From the NCBI GenBank assembly GCA_036745875.1, contig DAIOFH010000048.1, forward strand, positions 1-26,325: 26,325 bases of DNA, in the 5' to 3' direction. Every line of letters starts with the position of its first letter. The first letter of the stretch is position 1. Made by a program: the position numbers and the translations under genes. Below are positions 8,004 to 16,304 of this stretch, piece after piece. The DNA comes from DAIOFH01 sp036745875. Lineage in GTDB: Bacteria > Planctomycetota > SZUA-567. The notes beneath the pieces were generated by a model. The model did not search any database, had not been told where the DNA came from, and saw only the letters and a list, made by a program, of their open reading frames with translations.

Positions 8004-9944
8004 ATGAAATGGCGTACCGCGTTTGTACTTATCGTCATCATCGCCCTGATAATCTACATTGGACTGAATTTCCGCCCGATTCCCCCCGGCGGCAAGGCAA
8101 CCGCCACCCAGGAAGGCGCCCTGCCCGCATCCGCGGACTCGGAAATGGATACGGCGGAACGCGACCTCTGGCTGGAAGGCTTAGCGAAGGCGGACGTGAC
8201 ATCCATCGTCATTTCGCAGACCGAACCGGAACGGCAAACAAGCCTTACTCTCCAAGACGGCGTCTGGCGTCTGGCCGGCGACAGTTCCCCCCTGGCTGAC
8301 GAAGCGAAGGTAACGGCTCTCCTGGACGACCTGTTCGCGTCACCTGTCGCCATCCAACCCGACGCCCCTGCGGAGCAATCCTGGAACGGTCCGACAATCC
8401 TCCTGGCGACGGAAAACGACAGCACCGAAATCGCCCTTATTTCTTTTTCGACCGTCGATTATTCCCACAACCTGGTCAAGGTACCGGACAGCGGAACAGT
8501 CTGGAGAATCGATGCCGATCTTCTCGGCGATATCGGAATCTGGGGCGCGAACAACCCGCGCGAGGCGCAACCTGGCTTTTGGCTGAAAAAGAATGTCTTT
8601 ACTTTCGATGCGGTCAAACTCGCCAACATCGATTTTGAAAGTCCCGGGCAAAGCATCTGTCTCGCCGTGGATGAAGATGGAAAGTGGCATAGTGCCGGCA
8701 CCTGGCCGCTTGTGCAATTCGCCACCATCGATACCGAAGCATTGCAGCGTTGGATTGAAGACCTTGCAACGCTGCGGATAACGGACGCCGCACCGCAGGA
8801 TCTGTATTTCGAGCTCAATTTCGACAATCCGACCCATATGATCAGGCTCGGACTTGAAGAAGGAGAAATTGTCTCCCTTGCCGGGCTACGGGCGGACGAC
8901 GGAAAATACTATATCGAACTTTCTTCGCAGCCCGGTCAAATTTATACCATTCCGGAATGGCGTTTTAATCTTTATTTCCGCCGCATAGCCGATGTTTTTC
9001 CAGACCTTCTCCCGTCTTTTAACCCGGAGGAAGCCAGGTTTATAGACATCAGGCGCGACGGCCTGAGCATCAAACTCGTACAACGGGCAGGCGTTTGGTT
9101 TGCCGGCGATTTCCCGCATCCCCTCCGGGAAGGTGCGGTCGATCATTGGCTTGACGCGCTGGCCTATTGGCATCCCCTTGATTCATTCAACCCGCAAAAC
9201 GCCCCCGCCATCCCCTTTGGCGCGCCCACGGTCGAGATCAGCCTGGACGGCGACAGCAAGCGTTTCCGTCTGGGTGATAGCGATGCCGCGCGTAGGGTGA
9301 GTTACATCGAAGTCGCCCCTCTTATCGTGTTCAGTGCAACGGCGGACGATGCGGAAATCATGTTCCCCTATCTTGAAGACGTATTTGACTTCTCCCAGAT
9401 CATGCCCGGCATGGAAGCGCTGGCCAGACAGGTCGCGGCGACCATCGAGCAAAACAGCGCCTCTTTTACCATAACTTCCGGTTCCCCCGAGGATAACGAC
9501 AGCGATCCTGCACGGGAGCTCCCCGAACCGGATGTACAGGAGCCGGAACGGGCGGCAATGCCCATGGACGACCAGCCGCTGGAAACGCCGAAAGAAACAG
9601 AAACACCGACGCCAAATACAATGGAAATTCCGGAACATGCGGCAGACGCCGCTGAAAATGTGCGTGGAGAAATCGTGGGCGACATTGCCGCGCAGGGTGA
9701 GGAAGAAGGGGAAATGGAGCCTGGCCTGGTCGAAATTTTCGATGACCCGGTTCCCACGGACGATACTCCGCAAGTCGAGGATATGGCAAGGGAGGAGGAC
9801 GTCATCGCAAATGAATTGAAGTCCGAGGATCCCGCCGTCGCGCCAGACCTTCCAGCAGTCGAGGAAATTCCTGTGGAAGAAGCCGGAATTGAATCGACTC
9901 CGGACGAGTTGTCCTCGGAACAAAAGGATGAAACCGCACCATAA
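8004..9944 (+). CDS. DUF4340-type membrane-anchored protein
   Basis: A 646-residue protein with one N-terminal membrane helix (WRTAFVLIVIIALIIYIGL, residues 3-21) and a large domain most likely outside the cytoplasm. Repeated DUF4340-like units are seen: a strand pair ending DGVWRLAG, then ADEAKVTALLDDL near residues 85-105, with further copies of the W-x-strand and LxxWL pattern later (e.g. DGKWHSAG, GVWFAGDFPHPL). From about residue 485 the chain becomes acidic, proline- and glutamate-rich and probably disordered. DUF4340 proteins often accompany gliding/ABC-transport-like GldFG genes, but no such partners are present here. ATG 8004 has AAAGGAGA at 7991-7998; the ATG at 7983 is less well placed. 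It follows the glycosyltransferase by 27 bases and may be co-transcribed with it. Confidence 0.75.
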   Translation: MKWRTAFVLIVIIALIIYIGLNFRPIPPGGKATATQEGALPASADSEMDTAERDLWLEGLAKADVTSIVISQTEPERQTSLTLQDGVWRLAGDSSPLADEAKVTALLDDLFASPVAIQPDAPAEQSWNGPTILLATENDSTEIALISFSTVDYSHNLVKVPDSGTVWRIDADLLGDIGIWGANNPREAQPGFWLKKNVFTFDAVKLANIDFESPGQSICLAVDEDGKWHSAGTWPLVQFATIDTEALQRWIEDLATLRITDAAPQDLYFELNFDNPTHMIRLGLEEGEIVSLAGLRADDGKYYIELSSQPGQIYTIPEWRFNLYFRRIADVFPDLLPSFNPEEARFIDIRRDGLSIKLVQRAGVWFAGDFPHPLREGAVDHWLDALAYWHPLDSFNPQNAPAIPFGAPTVEISLDGDSKRFRLGDSDAARRVSYIEVAPLIVFSATADDAEIMFPYLEDVFDFSQIMPGMEALARQVAATIEQNSASFTITSGSPEDNDSDPARELPEPDVQEPERAAMPMDDQPLETPKETETPTPNTMEIPEHAADAAENVRGEIVGDIAAQGEEEGEMEPGLVEIFDDPVPTDDTPQVEDMAREEDVIANELKSEDPAVAPDLPAVEEIPVEEAGIESTPDELSSEQKDETAP

Positions 9945-10014
9945 CGCATACCGGACCGGGGGAATCGACGTTTTTTACTAAAAAGCTATAAACTGTTGCT
10001 TACAGGAGTCAAGT

Positions 10015-10043
10015 TTCGTAAAATCAGTTTGTTAGTGTATAAT
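10015..10043 (+). promoter_or_regulatory. Possible promoter for the coiled-coil protein
   Basis: A perfect TATAAT at 10038-10043 lies in the AT-rich spacer after the DUF4340 gene. The best -35 at 17-base spacing is TTCGTA (10015-10020), a weak match. The remaining 199-base spacer holds no gene or clear terminator that I can see. Confidence 0.4.
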
Positions 10044-10143
10044 ACATTTACAGTTATTCATCTGTACTGCAACGCATGTCTATGGGGACTTGCCGCAGGG
10101 GGCATATATTGAGCAGCGCGGCATGGCGTGTAAGGATCTGCCA

Positions 10144-12189
10144 ATGGGCGATTTTAACCAAGACGAAATAGATGCTCTGCTGGCCGGGTTGGGAACAGAC
10201 GGTGCCGGAGGCGGCGACGAATCTGCCGCCGAACCCGCTCCCGAACCTGATCTGGAACTGGAAGGAGTAGCCAGCCAGGACGACATCGACGCGCTTTTCG
10301 CCGCCGTCGGCGGACCCACCGAAGATGCCGCGCCTGCCGCCGAACCTGCTCCCGAGCCACCGCCCGAGCACCAGTCTCCGAGCCCCGCTGCGGCTGAAGA
10401 GGAAGGCGTTGCCAGCCAGGACGACATCGACGCGCTTTTCGCCAGCACAGGCGCTGAAGCCGCTCCCGCTCCGGAACCGGAACCCGTTGCCGAGGCACCG
10501 GTGGAGGAACCACCCACCCAACCTGCCGCAGTGCCCGAACCGGAACCTGAAGCAGCCCCCCAACCCGCAATCGCAACCGACGACTCCGGCACCATGGACA
10601 GTGCAGACATCGAAGCGGTTCTTTCCGACATCAAGGCCGATGCTCCGGCAAACGTCGGCGTAAGCGGAGGGACGGTCGCCATCGACACCGTCGACATGAA
10701 CGAATTGTTGAACCAGATCAACGAAGCCGCGCCTCCCCCGGCGCAAATGCCTGTCCATGACATCCACAGCGCCGAAACTGTGACAGAGGTGCCGGACCCG
10801 AATGCCGGGTTCGCGGCTGAACTACCGGATATCTCTATCCCGCAGATGCCATTTCCGACCCCGCAGCCGGCGGCCTACTCAGTGCCGTCCACCCCCGCAC
10901 CGCCATTGGAATTACCGCCCGCGGCATCGCATATGCGGGACGTCCGGTCGGTCCTTTCCAGCGCCGGCGAGGTGGAGAGCATGGCGAACCAGATTTCCGG
11001 CATGCTTGGCCAACTGTCGGAGAAAGCCCACCGCTATATGCAGGCCTGGCTGACGGCGGACAGCGAGTCGAAAGACCTCCGTACCCGGCTCCTCAACGAA
11101 GAACATCTGCGCGCCGTCGCCATTGGCGAAAAAGACGCCATGCTCAAGGAAGTCGAACACCTGCGTTCGAAAGTCAGCACGCTGGAAGGGGAAAAGCTTG
11201 GCACCGGCGAAGCCAGGCGCACTTCGGAAGCCGCCTTGCAGTCGCAGATCCGGGAACTTGAATCGAGGATCAAGATACTGTCTTCCGAAACGGAATCGCT
11301 GAAGGATGAACTGACCCGCTCCCGCACCGAAGCGACCGGCGTCGACATAGAAAGCCGCAGGGCCCGCTTCGAAGCGGACAGATTGAAAAGCGAAATCGAA
11401 TCCGAACGTATGGAACGGCTCCGCATCCAACGGGCGCTGGAAAACCGCGAAAAGGAAATCCAGGCCATGCAGGCGCAGTCGGCGGGACAGGCGTCGTCAC
11501 TGTTCATCGACGAACTGCACCGACTGGTCAGGCGGCTAGAGTCCGAGCTCGATGCCCGCGCTTCGGGTGCGCACGAAGCGCTCCGCCAGGTAGACCGCCT
11601 CGAAGTCCCGGAAAGCATGGTTCCCGTGATGGCGAACCTTCGCGCCGCCCTTATGCAGGCTCTGGGCGCCGACAAGGAGCAGGACGACGCCATCCGCAGC
11701 CTTGGCCGCGAAGCGGAACGCGTCAGCGGCATAAAGGGCGTCGAACCGGTCAAAACGGAAATGGTGTCGTTTGAAAGCGCCCTTTCGACGTATAATCTCG
11801 TCTCCGCCCTGGAAATCGCCGGAGCATTGCTGAGGGAAGCGAAGGCTACCCCGGTATCATTGATGCGGCGTATTTACCAGTCACCCGCGTTGCGCCGTCA
11901 GGAAGCAAGCGAACACCTCTCGGATCTTGCCCGGCTGCTCGAAGGTCTGCGGACAGTGCAGGAATCGGCTGACCGAGCGCGCGGCTCCGAAAGCGGCGAT
12001 TCGGAAGTGTTTTTCGTGCAGATGTTCGATTTCCTGCACAACCTCGTGCGCATGAAGTTGGTCACCAGGATGACCGGCGAAATGTGGCGCATATTCCTCG
12101 ACCTGCGCGGCCGCTTCAGCTTCGTCACCTCCGACAAGCAATGGGGCGACTACCGTGACGGCGTATTGGGCACGAATCAGCCGAAATAG
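10144..12189 (+). CDS. Coiled-coil protein with repeated EIDALL-like motifs
   Basis: A 681-residue acidic, soluble protein. The N-terminus begins with NQDEIDALLAGLG (residues 5-17), followed by two near-identical copies SQDDIDALFA at 44-53 and 91-100, and weaker ones SADIEAVL (153-160) and VDMNELLNQI (183-192). They are separated by proline/alanine/glutamate linkers. The motif is the one at the N-terminus of the flagellar switch protein FliM (SQxEIDALL), which binds phosphorylated CheY. Residues about 285-480 are a long coiled coil and the C-terminal 200 residues are helical. No SpoA/CheC switch domain is seen, so it is not FliM, FliN or FliY. ATG 10144 is chosen for AAGGA at 10131-10135 and for placing the motif at the extreme N-terminus. 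Pirin follows 23 bases later. Confidence 0.8.
   Translation: MGDFNQDEIDALLAGLGTDGAGGGDESAAEPAPEPDLELEGVASQDDIDALFAAVGGPTEDAAPAAEPAPEPPPEHQSPSPAAAEEEGVASQDDIDALFASTGAEAAPAPEPEPVAEAPVEEPPTQPAAVPEPEPEAAPQPAIATDDSGTMDSADIEAVLSDIKADAPANVGVSGGTVAIDTVDMNELLNQINEAAPPPAQMPVHDIHSAETVTEVPDPNAGFAAELPDISIPQMPFPTPQPAAYSVPSTPAPPLELPPAASHMRDVRSVLSSAGEVESMANQISGMLGQLSEKAHRYMQAWLTADSESKDLRTRLLNEEHLRAVAIGEKDAMLKEVEHLRSKVSTLEGEKLGTGEARRTSEAALQSQIRELESRIKILSSETESLKDELTRSRTEATGVDIESRRARFEADRLKSEIESERMERLRIQRALENREKEIQAMQAQSAGQASSLFIDELHRLVRRLESELDARASGAHEALRQVDRLEVPESMVPVMANLRAALMQALGADKEQDDAIRSLGREAERVSGIKGVEPVKTEMVSFESALSTYNLVSALEIAGALLREAKATPVSLMRRIYQSPALRRQEASEHLSDLARLLEGLRTVQESADRARGSESGDSEVFFVQMFDFLHNLVRMKLVTRMTGEMWRIFLDLRGRFSFVTSDKQWGDYRDGVLGTNQPK
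10270..10443 (+). repeat. Exact 33-bp direct repeat encoding the EIDALL-like motif
   Basis: Positions 10270-10302 and 10411-10443 are identical over 33 bases and encode ASQDDIDALFA twice. The linkers between them are proline/alanine/glutamate rich and not repeated. Identity at silent positions indicates a recent duplication or gene conversion within the gene. Confidence 0.9.
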
Positions 12190-12212
12190 CATAGTAATTA
12201 AAGGTGGAGCAA

Positions 12213-12917
12213 ATGATCGTAAAGCGTTTGGCTGAAGACCGTACGCATCTTGACATCAAGTGGCTGCGCAGCTGGGCCACGTTCACATACAGCCCGTATA
12301 TCGATCCCGAGCTGAACAGTTACCATGACCTGTTGAAATTGGATGATGAAATACTTGCTCCCGGCGGCGGTTTTGACCGCCATCCGCACACGCATACCGA
12401 GATGTTCCATTACATCCTTTCCGGCGAGCTTGTGCATCATAACGATGGAGGTACAATAAACGTCCTGAAAGCGGGAGATATCCAGCGGGTCAGCGCGGGC
12501 GTGGGCATTGTCCACACCACCACAAACCCTTCGCCAAACCAAGACACGCATTTTCTGCAATTCTGGATCAACCCGAGACGGCATACGCAGGAATCGGCCA
12601 TCGATGTGATCAATGTCACTCCGGAAGAGAAAAAAAATCGCCTCCGTCTCATCGTATCGCAGGACGGCGTCGACGGTTCGCTCTCCATACAGCAGGACAC
12701 GCAAATCCATCTTGCGACAATCGATCAGGGCGTGAGCCTGCCTTTTCCACTCGCGCCGGGACGAAGGGCGTTTTTGTATGTTATTGCCGGAAGTGTCATG
12801 CTGAACGGGACAACGATAAATCAGGGCGACAGCGCCGGAATCGAGGACGAGCCCATAATCAAACTGAAGGGCATAAGCCAGGAACCCGCAGAAATACTCT
12901 TGTGGACATTGCGTTGA
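12213..12917 (+). CDS. Pirin-family cupin protein
   Basis: A 234-residue bicupin-like protein of the pirin/YhaK group, some members of which are quercetin dioxygenases or redox sensors. The N-terminal cupin shows HPHTHTEMFHYILSGELVHH (His57 and His59) and GIVHTTTN (His101). In pirin the metal ligands are two His in HPH, a later His and a Glu two residues on; here the last position is Thr103, not Glu. His61, His66 or Glu63 could take over. The C-terminal half has a second cupin-like barrel ending IKGISQEPAEILL. ATG 12213 is preferred over GTG 12204, which lies inside the ribosome-binding region AAGGTGGAG. It is probably co-transcribed with the coiled-coil gene. Substrate unknown. Confidence 0.82.
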   Translation: MIVKRLAEDRTHLDIKWLRSWATFTYSPYIDPELNSYHDLLKLDDEILAPGGGFDRHPHTHTEMFHYILSGELVHHNDGGTINVLKAGDIQRVSAGVGIVHTTTNPSPNQDTHFLQFWINPRRHTQESAIDVINVTPEEKKNRLRLIVSQDGVDGSLSIQQDTQIHLATIDQGVSLPFPLAPGRRAFLYVIAGSVMLNGTTINQGDSAGIEDEPIIKLKGISQEPAEILLWTLR

Positions 12918-13213
12918 CAAGTCGCGGTGATCGATTGTCAAAATGACCATATTTCAGCAGTTATAGGACATGAAAAAATAATTCGAAGGAAATCAAGTTC
13001 TTCGTAACAAGCAGAACGACAGACGGTTAGGTATTTATAATTACTTTCTTATAATATCTTTCCGGCGATGGAAATATACTTGCATAGTTTCCAACGAAGC
13101 CAGTCTATGACAAGAATAGACTGGTTTTCAATTTGTTTGACGTTATAACATGTGCATATTTTGCAAAAAATGATTATTCTTTTATTGGCTTATTTTTAGG
13201 AGGAAACAGCATT
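12918..13213. other. Spacer before groES
   Basis: No gene is seen. TATAAT boxes occur at 13036-13041 and 13050-13055 with poor -35 partners, and TTGACG at 13137-13142 lies nearer the gene with no good -10. A hairpin is at 13100-13124. I looked for the CIRCE operator (TTAGCACTC-N9-GAGTGCTAA) and did not find it, nor a clear sigma-32 promoter, so the mode of heat-shock control is not evident. Confidence 0.5.
13100..13128 (+). terminator. Hairpin with T-tract upstream of groES
   Basis: CCAGTCTA (13100-13107) and TAGACTGG (13117-13124) form a perfect 8-bp stem with a 9-nt loop, followed by TTTT. It could terminate pirin transcription or act as an attenuator in the groESL leader if the promoter lies at the TATAAT near 13050. 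Confidence 0.6.
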
Positions 13214-13504
13214 ATGGCAGTTAAACCGTTGGGCGACAAGATTTTGGTCAAGCGCCTTGAAGCCGAAGAAATCACCAAGGGCGGCATCGTCCTTCCCGAC
13301 AGCGCCAAGGAAAAACCGAAGGAAGGCAAAGTTATCGAAGTCGGACCCGGCAGGGTCACCGACGACGGATCCCGCTCCAAAATGCAGCTCAAGAAGGGCG
13401 ACAGCATTCTCTTCACCAGCTACGCGGGCACCGAAATCAAGATTGACGGCCAAGAATACCTCATCATGTCCGAGGACGACGTCCTCGCCGTTGTTGAAGG
13501 CTAA
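13214..13504 (+). CDS. groES: Co-chaperonin GroES
   Basis: A 96-residue lid of the GroEL folding chamber. It has the family N-terminus VKPLGDKILVKRLEAEE, the mobile loop TKGGIVLPDSAKEKP that binds GroEL, the roof-region VGPGRV and the C-terminal EDDVLAVVE. Length is standard. ATG 13214 is preceded by AGGAGG at 13198-13203, and an in-frame upstream extension has no family similarity. groEL follows after 57 bases in the classic order, and the pair ends at a strong terminator. Confidence 0.98.
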   Translation: MAVKPLGDKILVKRLEAEEITKGGIVLPDSAKEKPKEGKVIEVGPGRVTDDGSRSKMQLKKGDSILFTSYAGTEIKIDGQEYLIMSEDDVLAVVEG

Positions 13505-13561
13505 TTCCCATACCATATCCGATCATTAATAACGTACAAGAAATTACGAGGAGAATAACGA

Positions 13562-15235
13562 ATGTCAGCAAAGAAACTGGCCTTTGATTCCGATGCGCGC
13601 GAAGCCATCCGCGCCGGCGTCAAAAAGCTTGCGCAAGCCGTCAAGGTCACCCTCGGTCCCCGTGGCCGCAACGTCGTCATCGAAAAGTCCTACGGCTCCC
13701 CCACGATCACCAAGGACGGCGTCACCGTCGCCAAGGAAGTGGAACTCGAAGACAAGTACGAGAACATGGGCGCACAGATGGTGAAGTCGGTCGCTTCCAA
13801 GACCTCCGACGTCGCCGGCGATGGCACCACCACCGCCACGGTCCTCGCTGAAGCCATCTTTGACGAAGGCCTCAAGAACGTCGCCGCCGGCGCCAGCGCA
13901 ATGGCCCTCAAGCGCGGCATTGACAAGGCTGTCATCGCTGTCGTCGAAGAACTGAAGAACATCTCCAAGCCCGTCAAGGCCAACAAGGAAATCGCGCAGG
14001 TCGCCACCGTCTCCGCCAACGGCGACGACGAAATCGGCTCCAAGATCGCTGAAGCCATGGACAAGGTCGGCAAAGACGGCGTCATCACCGTCGAAGAAGG
14101 CAAGGCCCTGGACACGACAATCGACCTCGTCGAAGGCATGCAGTTCGACCGCGGCTACCTCTCCCCCCACTTCGTCACCTCTGTCGAAGACATGGAAGCC
14201 GACCTCGAAAACGCCTATGTACTCCTTTATGAAAAGAAAATCTCCAACATCAAGGACCTTCTCCCCATCCTCGAGAAGATCGCCCAGTCCCGCCGTCCCC
14301 TCCTGATCGTCGCCGAGGAAGTCGAAGGCGAAGCACTCGCCACTCTGGTCGTCAACAAGCTCAGGGGCACCCTCAATGTCTGCGCCGTCAAAGCTCCCGG
14401 CTATGGCGACCGCCGCAAAGCAATGCTCGAAGACATCGCCGTCGTCACCGGCGGCCAGGCTGTATTCGAAGACATCGGTATGAAGCTGGAAAACCTCGAT
14501 ATTTCCGCCCTCGGCCAGGCCAAGAAAATTATCGTCGACAAGGAAAACACCACCATTATCGAAGGCAAGGGCAAGGCCGACGCAGTCAAGGGCCGCATCG
14601 AACAGATTCGCCGCGAAATCGACGCCACCACCTCGGATTACGACCGCGAAAAACTCCAGGAACGCCTGGCGAAGCTCGCCGGCGGCGTTGCACAGGTCAA
14701 TGTCGGCGCGGCCACGGAAGTTGAAATGAAGGAAAAGAAGGCCCGCGTCGAAGACGCCCTCCAGGCGACCCGCGCAGCTGTCGAAGAAGGCATTGTCCCC
14801 GGCGGTGGCGTTGCCCTTATCCGCTGCCTCCCCGTCCTCGACAAGGTCAAGACCCTGAACGAGGATGAAAAAACCGGCGTTGACATTGTCCGCCGCGCCA
14901 TTACGGCACCCCTGCGCTCGATCGCCGAGAACGGCGGCAAGGAAGGCGCGATTATCGTCCAAAAGGTCAAGGAAGGCAAAGATTCCTTCGGCTACAATGC
15001 CGCCACCGACGAATACGGCGACCTGGTTAAGATGGGCGTCATCGACCCGACCAAGGTCACCCGTTCAGCTCTGCAGAATGCGGCCTCCATTTCTGGCCTG
15101 CTTCTCACCACCGACTGCGCCATTGTCGAAATTCCGGAAAAGAAACCCGCCATGCCAGGCGGTGCCGGCGGCATGGGTGGTATGGGCGGCATGGGAGGTA
15201 TGGGTGGAATGGGCGGCATGCCCGGCATGATGTAA
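13562..15235 (+). CDS. groEL: Chaperonin GroEL (Hsp60)
   Basis: A 557-residue chaperonin subunit that folds proteins in an ATP-driven double ring. ATP-site residues are in place: LGPRGRNV (31-38), Asp52 in KDGVTVAKE, and Asp87 in GDGTTTATV. The hinge and ring blocks (e.g. PGGGVAL) are present too. The C-terminus is a long Gly-Gly-Met tail of the usual kind, whose repeats are visible in the DNA at 15168-15232. GAGGAG at 13548-13553 sets the ATG at 13562. Codons are strongly biased towards C-ending and GAA/AAG forms, as in highly expressed genes. It is the only groEL in the window; many bacteria carry extra copies elsewhere. Confidence 0.99.
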   Translation: MSAKKLAFDSDAREAIRAGVKKLAQAVKVTLGPRGRNVVIEKSYGSPTITKDGVTVAKEVELEDKYENMGAQMVKSVASKTSDVAGDGTTTATVLAEAIFDEGLKNVAAGASAMALKRGIDKAVIAVVEELKNISKPVKANKEIAQVATVSANGDDEIGSKIAEAMDKVGKDGVITVEEGKALDTTIDLVEGMQFDRGYLSPHFVTSVEDMEADLENAYVLLYEKKISNIKDLLPILEKIAQSRRPLLIVAEEVEGEALATLVVNKLRGTLNVCAVKAPGYGDRRKAMLEDIAVVTGGQAVFEDIGMKLENLDISALGQAKKIIVDKENTTIIEGKGKADAVKGRIEQIRREIDATTSDYDREKLQERLAKLAGGVAQVNVGAATEVEMKEKKARVEDALQATRAAVEEGIVPGGGVALIRCLPVLDKVKTLNEDEKTGVDIVRRAITAPLRSIAENGGKEGAIIVQKVKEGKDSFGYNAATDEYGDLVKMGVIDPTKVTRSALQNAASISGLLLTTDCAIVEIPEKKPAMPGGAGGMGGMGGMGGMGGMGGMPGMM

Positions 15236-15273
15236 CGTACATCGCCTACTGCCCCGAAAATACATGAACAACT

Positions 15274-15302
15274 AACCCTCCCTTTTAACGGGAGGGTTTT
15301 TT
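15274..15302 (+). terminator. Intrinsic terminator of groESL
   Basis: AACCCTCCC (15274-15282) pairs with GGGAGGGTT (15290-15298) around a short loop, with a T-run at 15297-15302. It lies 38 bases after the groEL stop. Confidence 0.9.
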
Positions 15303-15819
15303 GCGTAATAAATGCATTGCGACCCGCATCCCGGAAATTGTGGATGTATTCCTTCCGGTTTGTTTAGACGTCGGGACGACGTTTTTGGGGTTGCGATGTT
15401 TTCGGTACGGGGACTCGTCTCCGCACCGCATCCACCCGCGATCCCGGAGCAATTAACATACAATCAGGAATGAAATGTCCGCAGTTGCCGGGAACCAGGT
15501 CGTGTAAATCATTTTAGTCATAGTAACAATCTTTACAGCATGCGCATAAAAATCTGTCATAATGACACGGTTTCCTCGATAACGAAGGACTGTTGGTCTT
15601 TTTGACAGATTTTACTAGCTGTACACGATAAAAAATTGAGGGGATTTATAGAGGTGATTTAATAACCCCCTATAATTTCAGTAGTTACTGCAATGCAAGA
15701 AATTTCCGGAAAACTGGCAGAGGTCTTGCATTAGGACTAAGTATGAATTGCAGTTTATTTGTTTTGATTTTAATCTGCGTACTTAGTACTACTTTTACTA
15801 TTAAGCAAGGAGGTAAGTT
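15303..15819. other. Long non-coding leader region before hsp20
   Basis: No convincing gene in about 520 bases. The first part holds a hairpin ACGTCG/CGACGT with T5 at 15368-15386 and an imperfect 20-bp direct repeat (about 15322-15340 and 15434-15453). The second part is AT-rich with several inverted repeats: 15549-15559/15603-15613, 15687-15694/15747-15754, 15692-15700/15724-15732 and 15736-15743/15780-15787. Some of these are mutually exclusive, so alternative folds are possible. TTGACA at 15602-15607 is a possible -35 but lacks a good -10. Confidence 0.6.
15549..15613. promoter_or_regulatory. Inverted repeat with TGTCA half-sites upstream of hsp20
   Basis: AAAATCTGTCA (15549-15559) and TGACAGATTTT (15603-15613) are perfect 11-bp inverted arms, 43 bases apart. 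The left arm also belongs to a local palindrome TGTCATAATGACA (15555-15567). Three TGTCA/TGACA half-sites over 53 bases could be operator sites for a regulator of the small heat-shock genes. The right arm overlaps a TTGACA -35-like box. Confidence 0.45.
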
Positions 15820-15822
15820 ATG
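15787..15822 (+). promoter_or_regulatory. Possible RNA thermometer hairpin over hsp20 ribosome-binding site
   Basis: TACTACTTT at 15787-15795 can pair with AAGGAGGTA at 15807-15815, which is the ribosome-binding site of the first hsp20. The stem has one A-A mismatch, two G-U pairs and an 11-nt loop, ending four bases before the ATG at 15820. A weak stem over the Shine-Dalgarno, including a run of four T's, is the design of fourU-type thermometers, which are common before hsp20. The pairing is seen; the function is inferred. Confidence 0.4.
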
Positions 15823-16260
15823 TTCCATGTTAGACCTAGAAGTTTCATGCCCTGGATCTCTCTAGGGGAGCAGCTGGATAGATTGAATGGGGAATTTAAC
15901 CGTATGTATGGCAAAGCAACGCGCGAAATTGACTCGGCTTTCCCCGCGTTCAACATCCATAGCAATGCCGAAGGCGCTATTCTTACAGCCGAACTGCCTG
16001 GCGTCGACATCGCCGATCTCGACATTACAGTCGCTGGCAATGTCATCTCGGTGAAGGGAACCAGGAAAGAGGGATCTGCTGAAGATGGCAAGCACCTGCG
16101 CCGCGAACGGAAGGTTGGTGAATTCGTCCGTTCGTTCGAAATGCCGTTCACAATCGAGGCCGACAAAGTCGAAGCCCGTTCCAATAATGGCGTCCTCAAG
16201 GTTGTCGTCCCCCGTTCCGAAGCCGACAAACCCAAGCGCATCGAAGTCAAAACCGCGTAA
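15820..16260 (+). CDS. Small heat-shock protein, Hsp20 family (first copy)
   Basis: A 146-residue alpha-crystallin-domain holdase that keeps unfolding proteins soluble. The domain spans about residues 45-135: AELPGVDIADLDITVAGNVISVKGTR, then ERKVGEFVRSFEMPF, and the NGVLKVVVP signature near the end. The C-terminal I-x-V contact motif is RIEV. The N-terminal arm contains WISLGEQLDRLNGEFNRMYG, usual for bacterial class A-like Hsp20. ATG 15820 has AAGGAGG at 15807-15813. The second hsp20 follows after 44 bases, so the two are probably one transcript, ending at the hairpin at 16764. Confidence 0.95.
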   Translation: MFHVRPRSFMPWISLGEQLDRLNGEFNRMYGKATREIDSAFPAFNIHSNAEGAILTAELPGVDIADLDITVAGNVISVKGTRKEGSAEDGKHLRRERKVGEFVRSFEMPFTIEADKVEARSNNGVLKVVVPRSEADKPKRIEVKTA

Positions 16261-16304
16261 TAATCGGCTGCTCAACAACTATTTACTAGAAAAAGGGATT
16301 ACTT

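Noticed and set aside
12918..13213. CIRCE or sigma-32 control of groESL
   Set aside because: Neither the GCACTC-N9-GAGTGC operator nor a CTTGAA/CCCCAT promoter is present.
13565..14962. Long minus-strand frame (465 codons) opposite groEL
   Set aside because: A shadow of the biased groEL codons; low-complexity product rich in Asp, Gly and Phe with no family pattern.
15272..15463. Minus-strand frame of 63 codons after groEL
   Set aside because: Runs through the groEL terminator and hairpins, with no ribosome-binding site.
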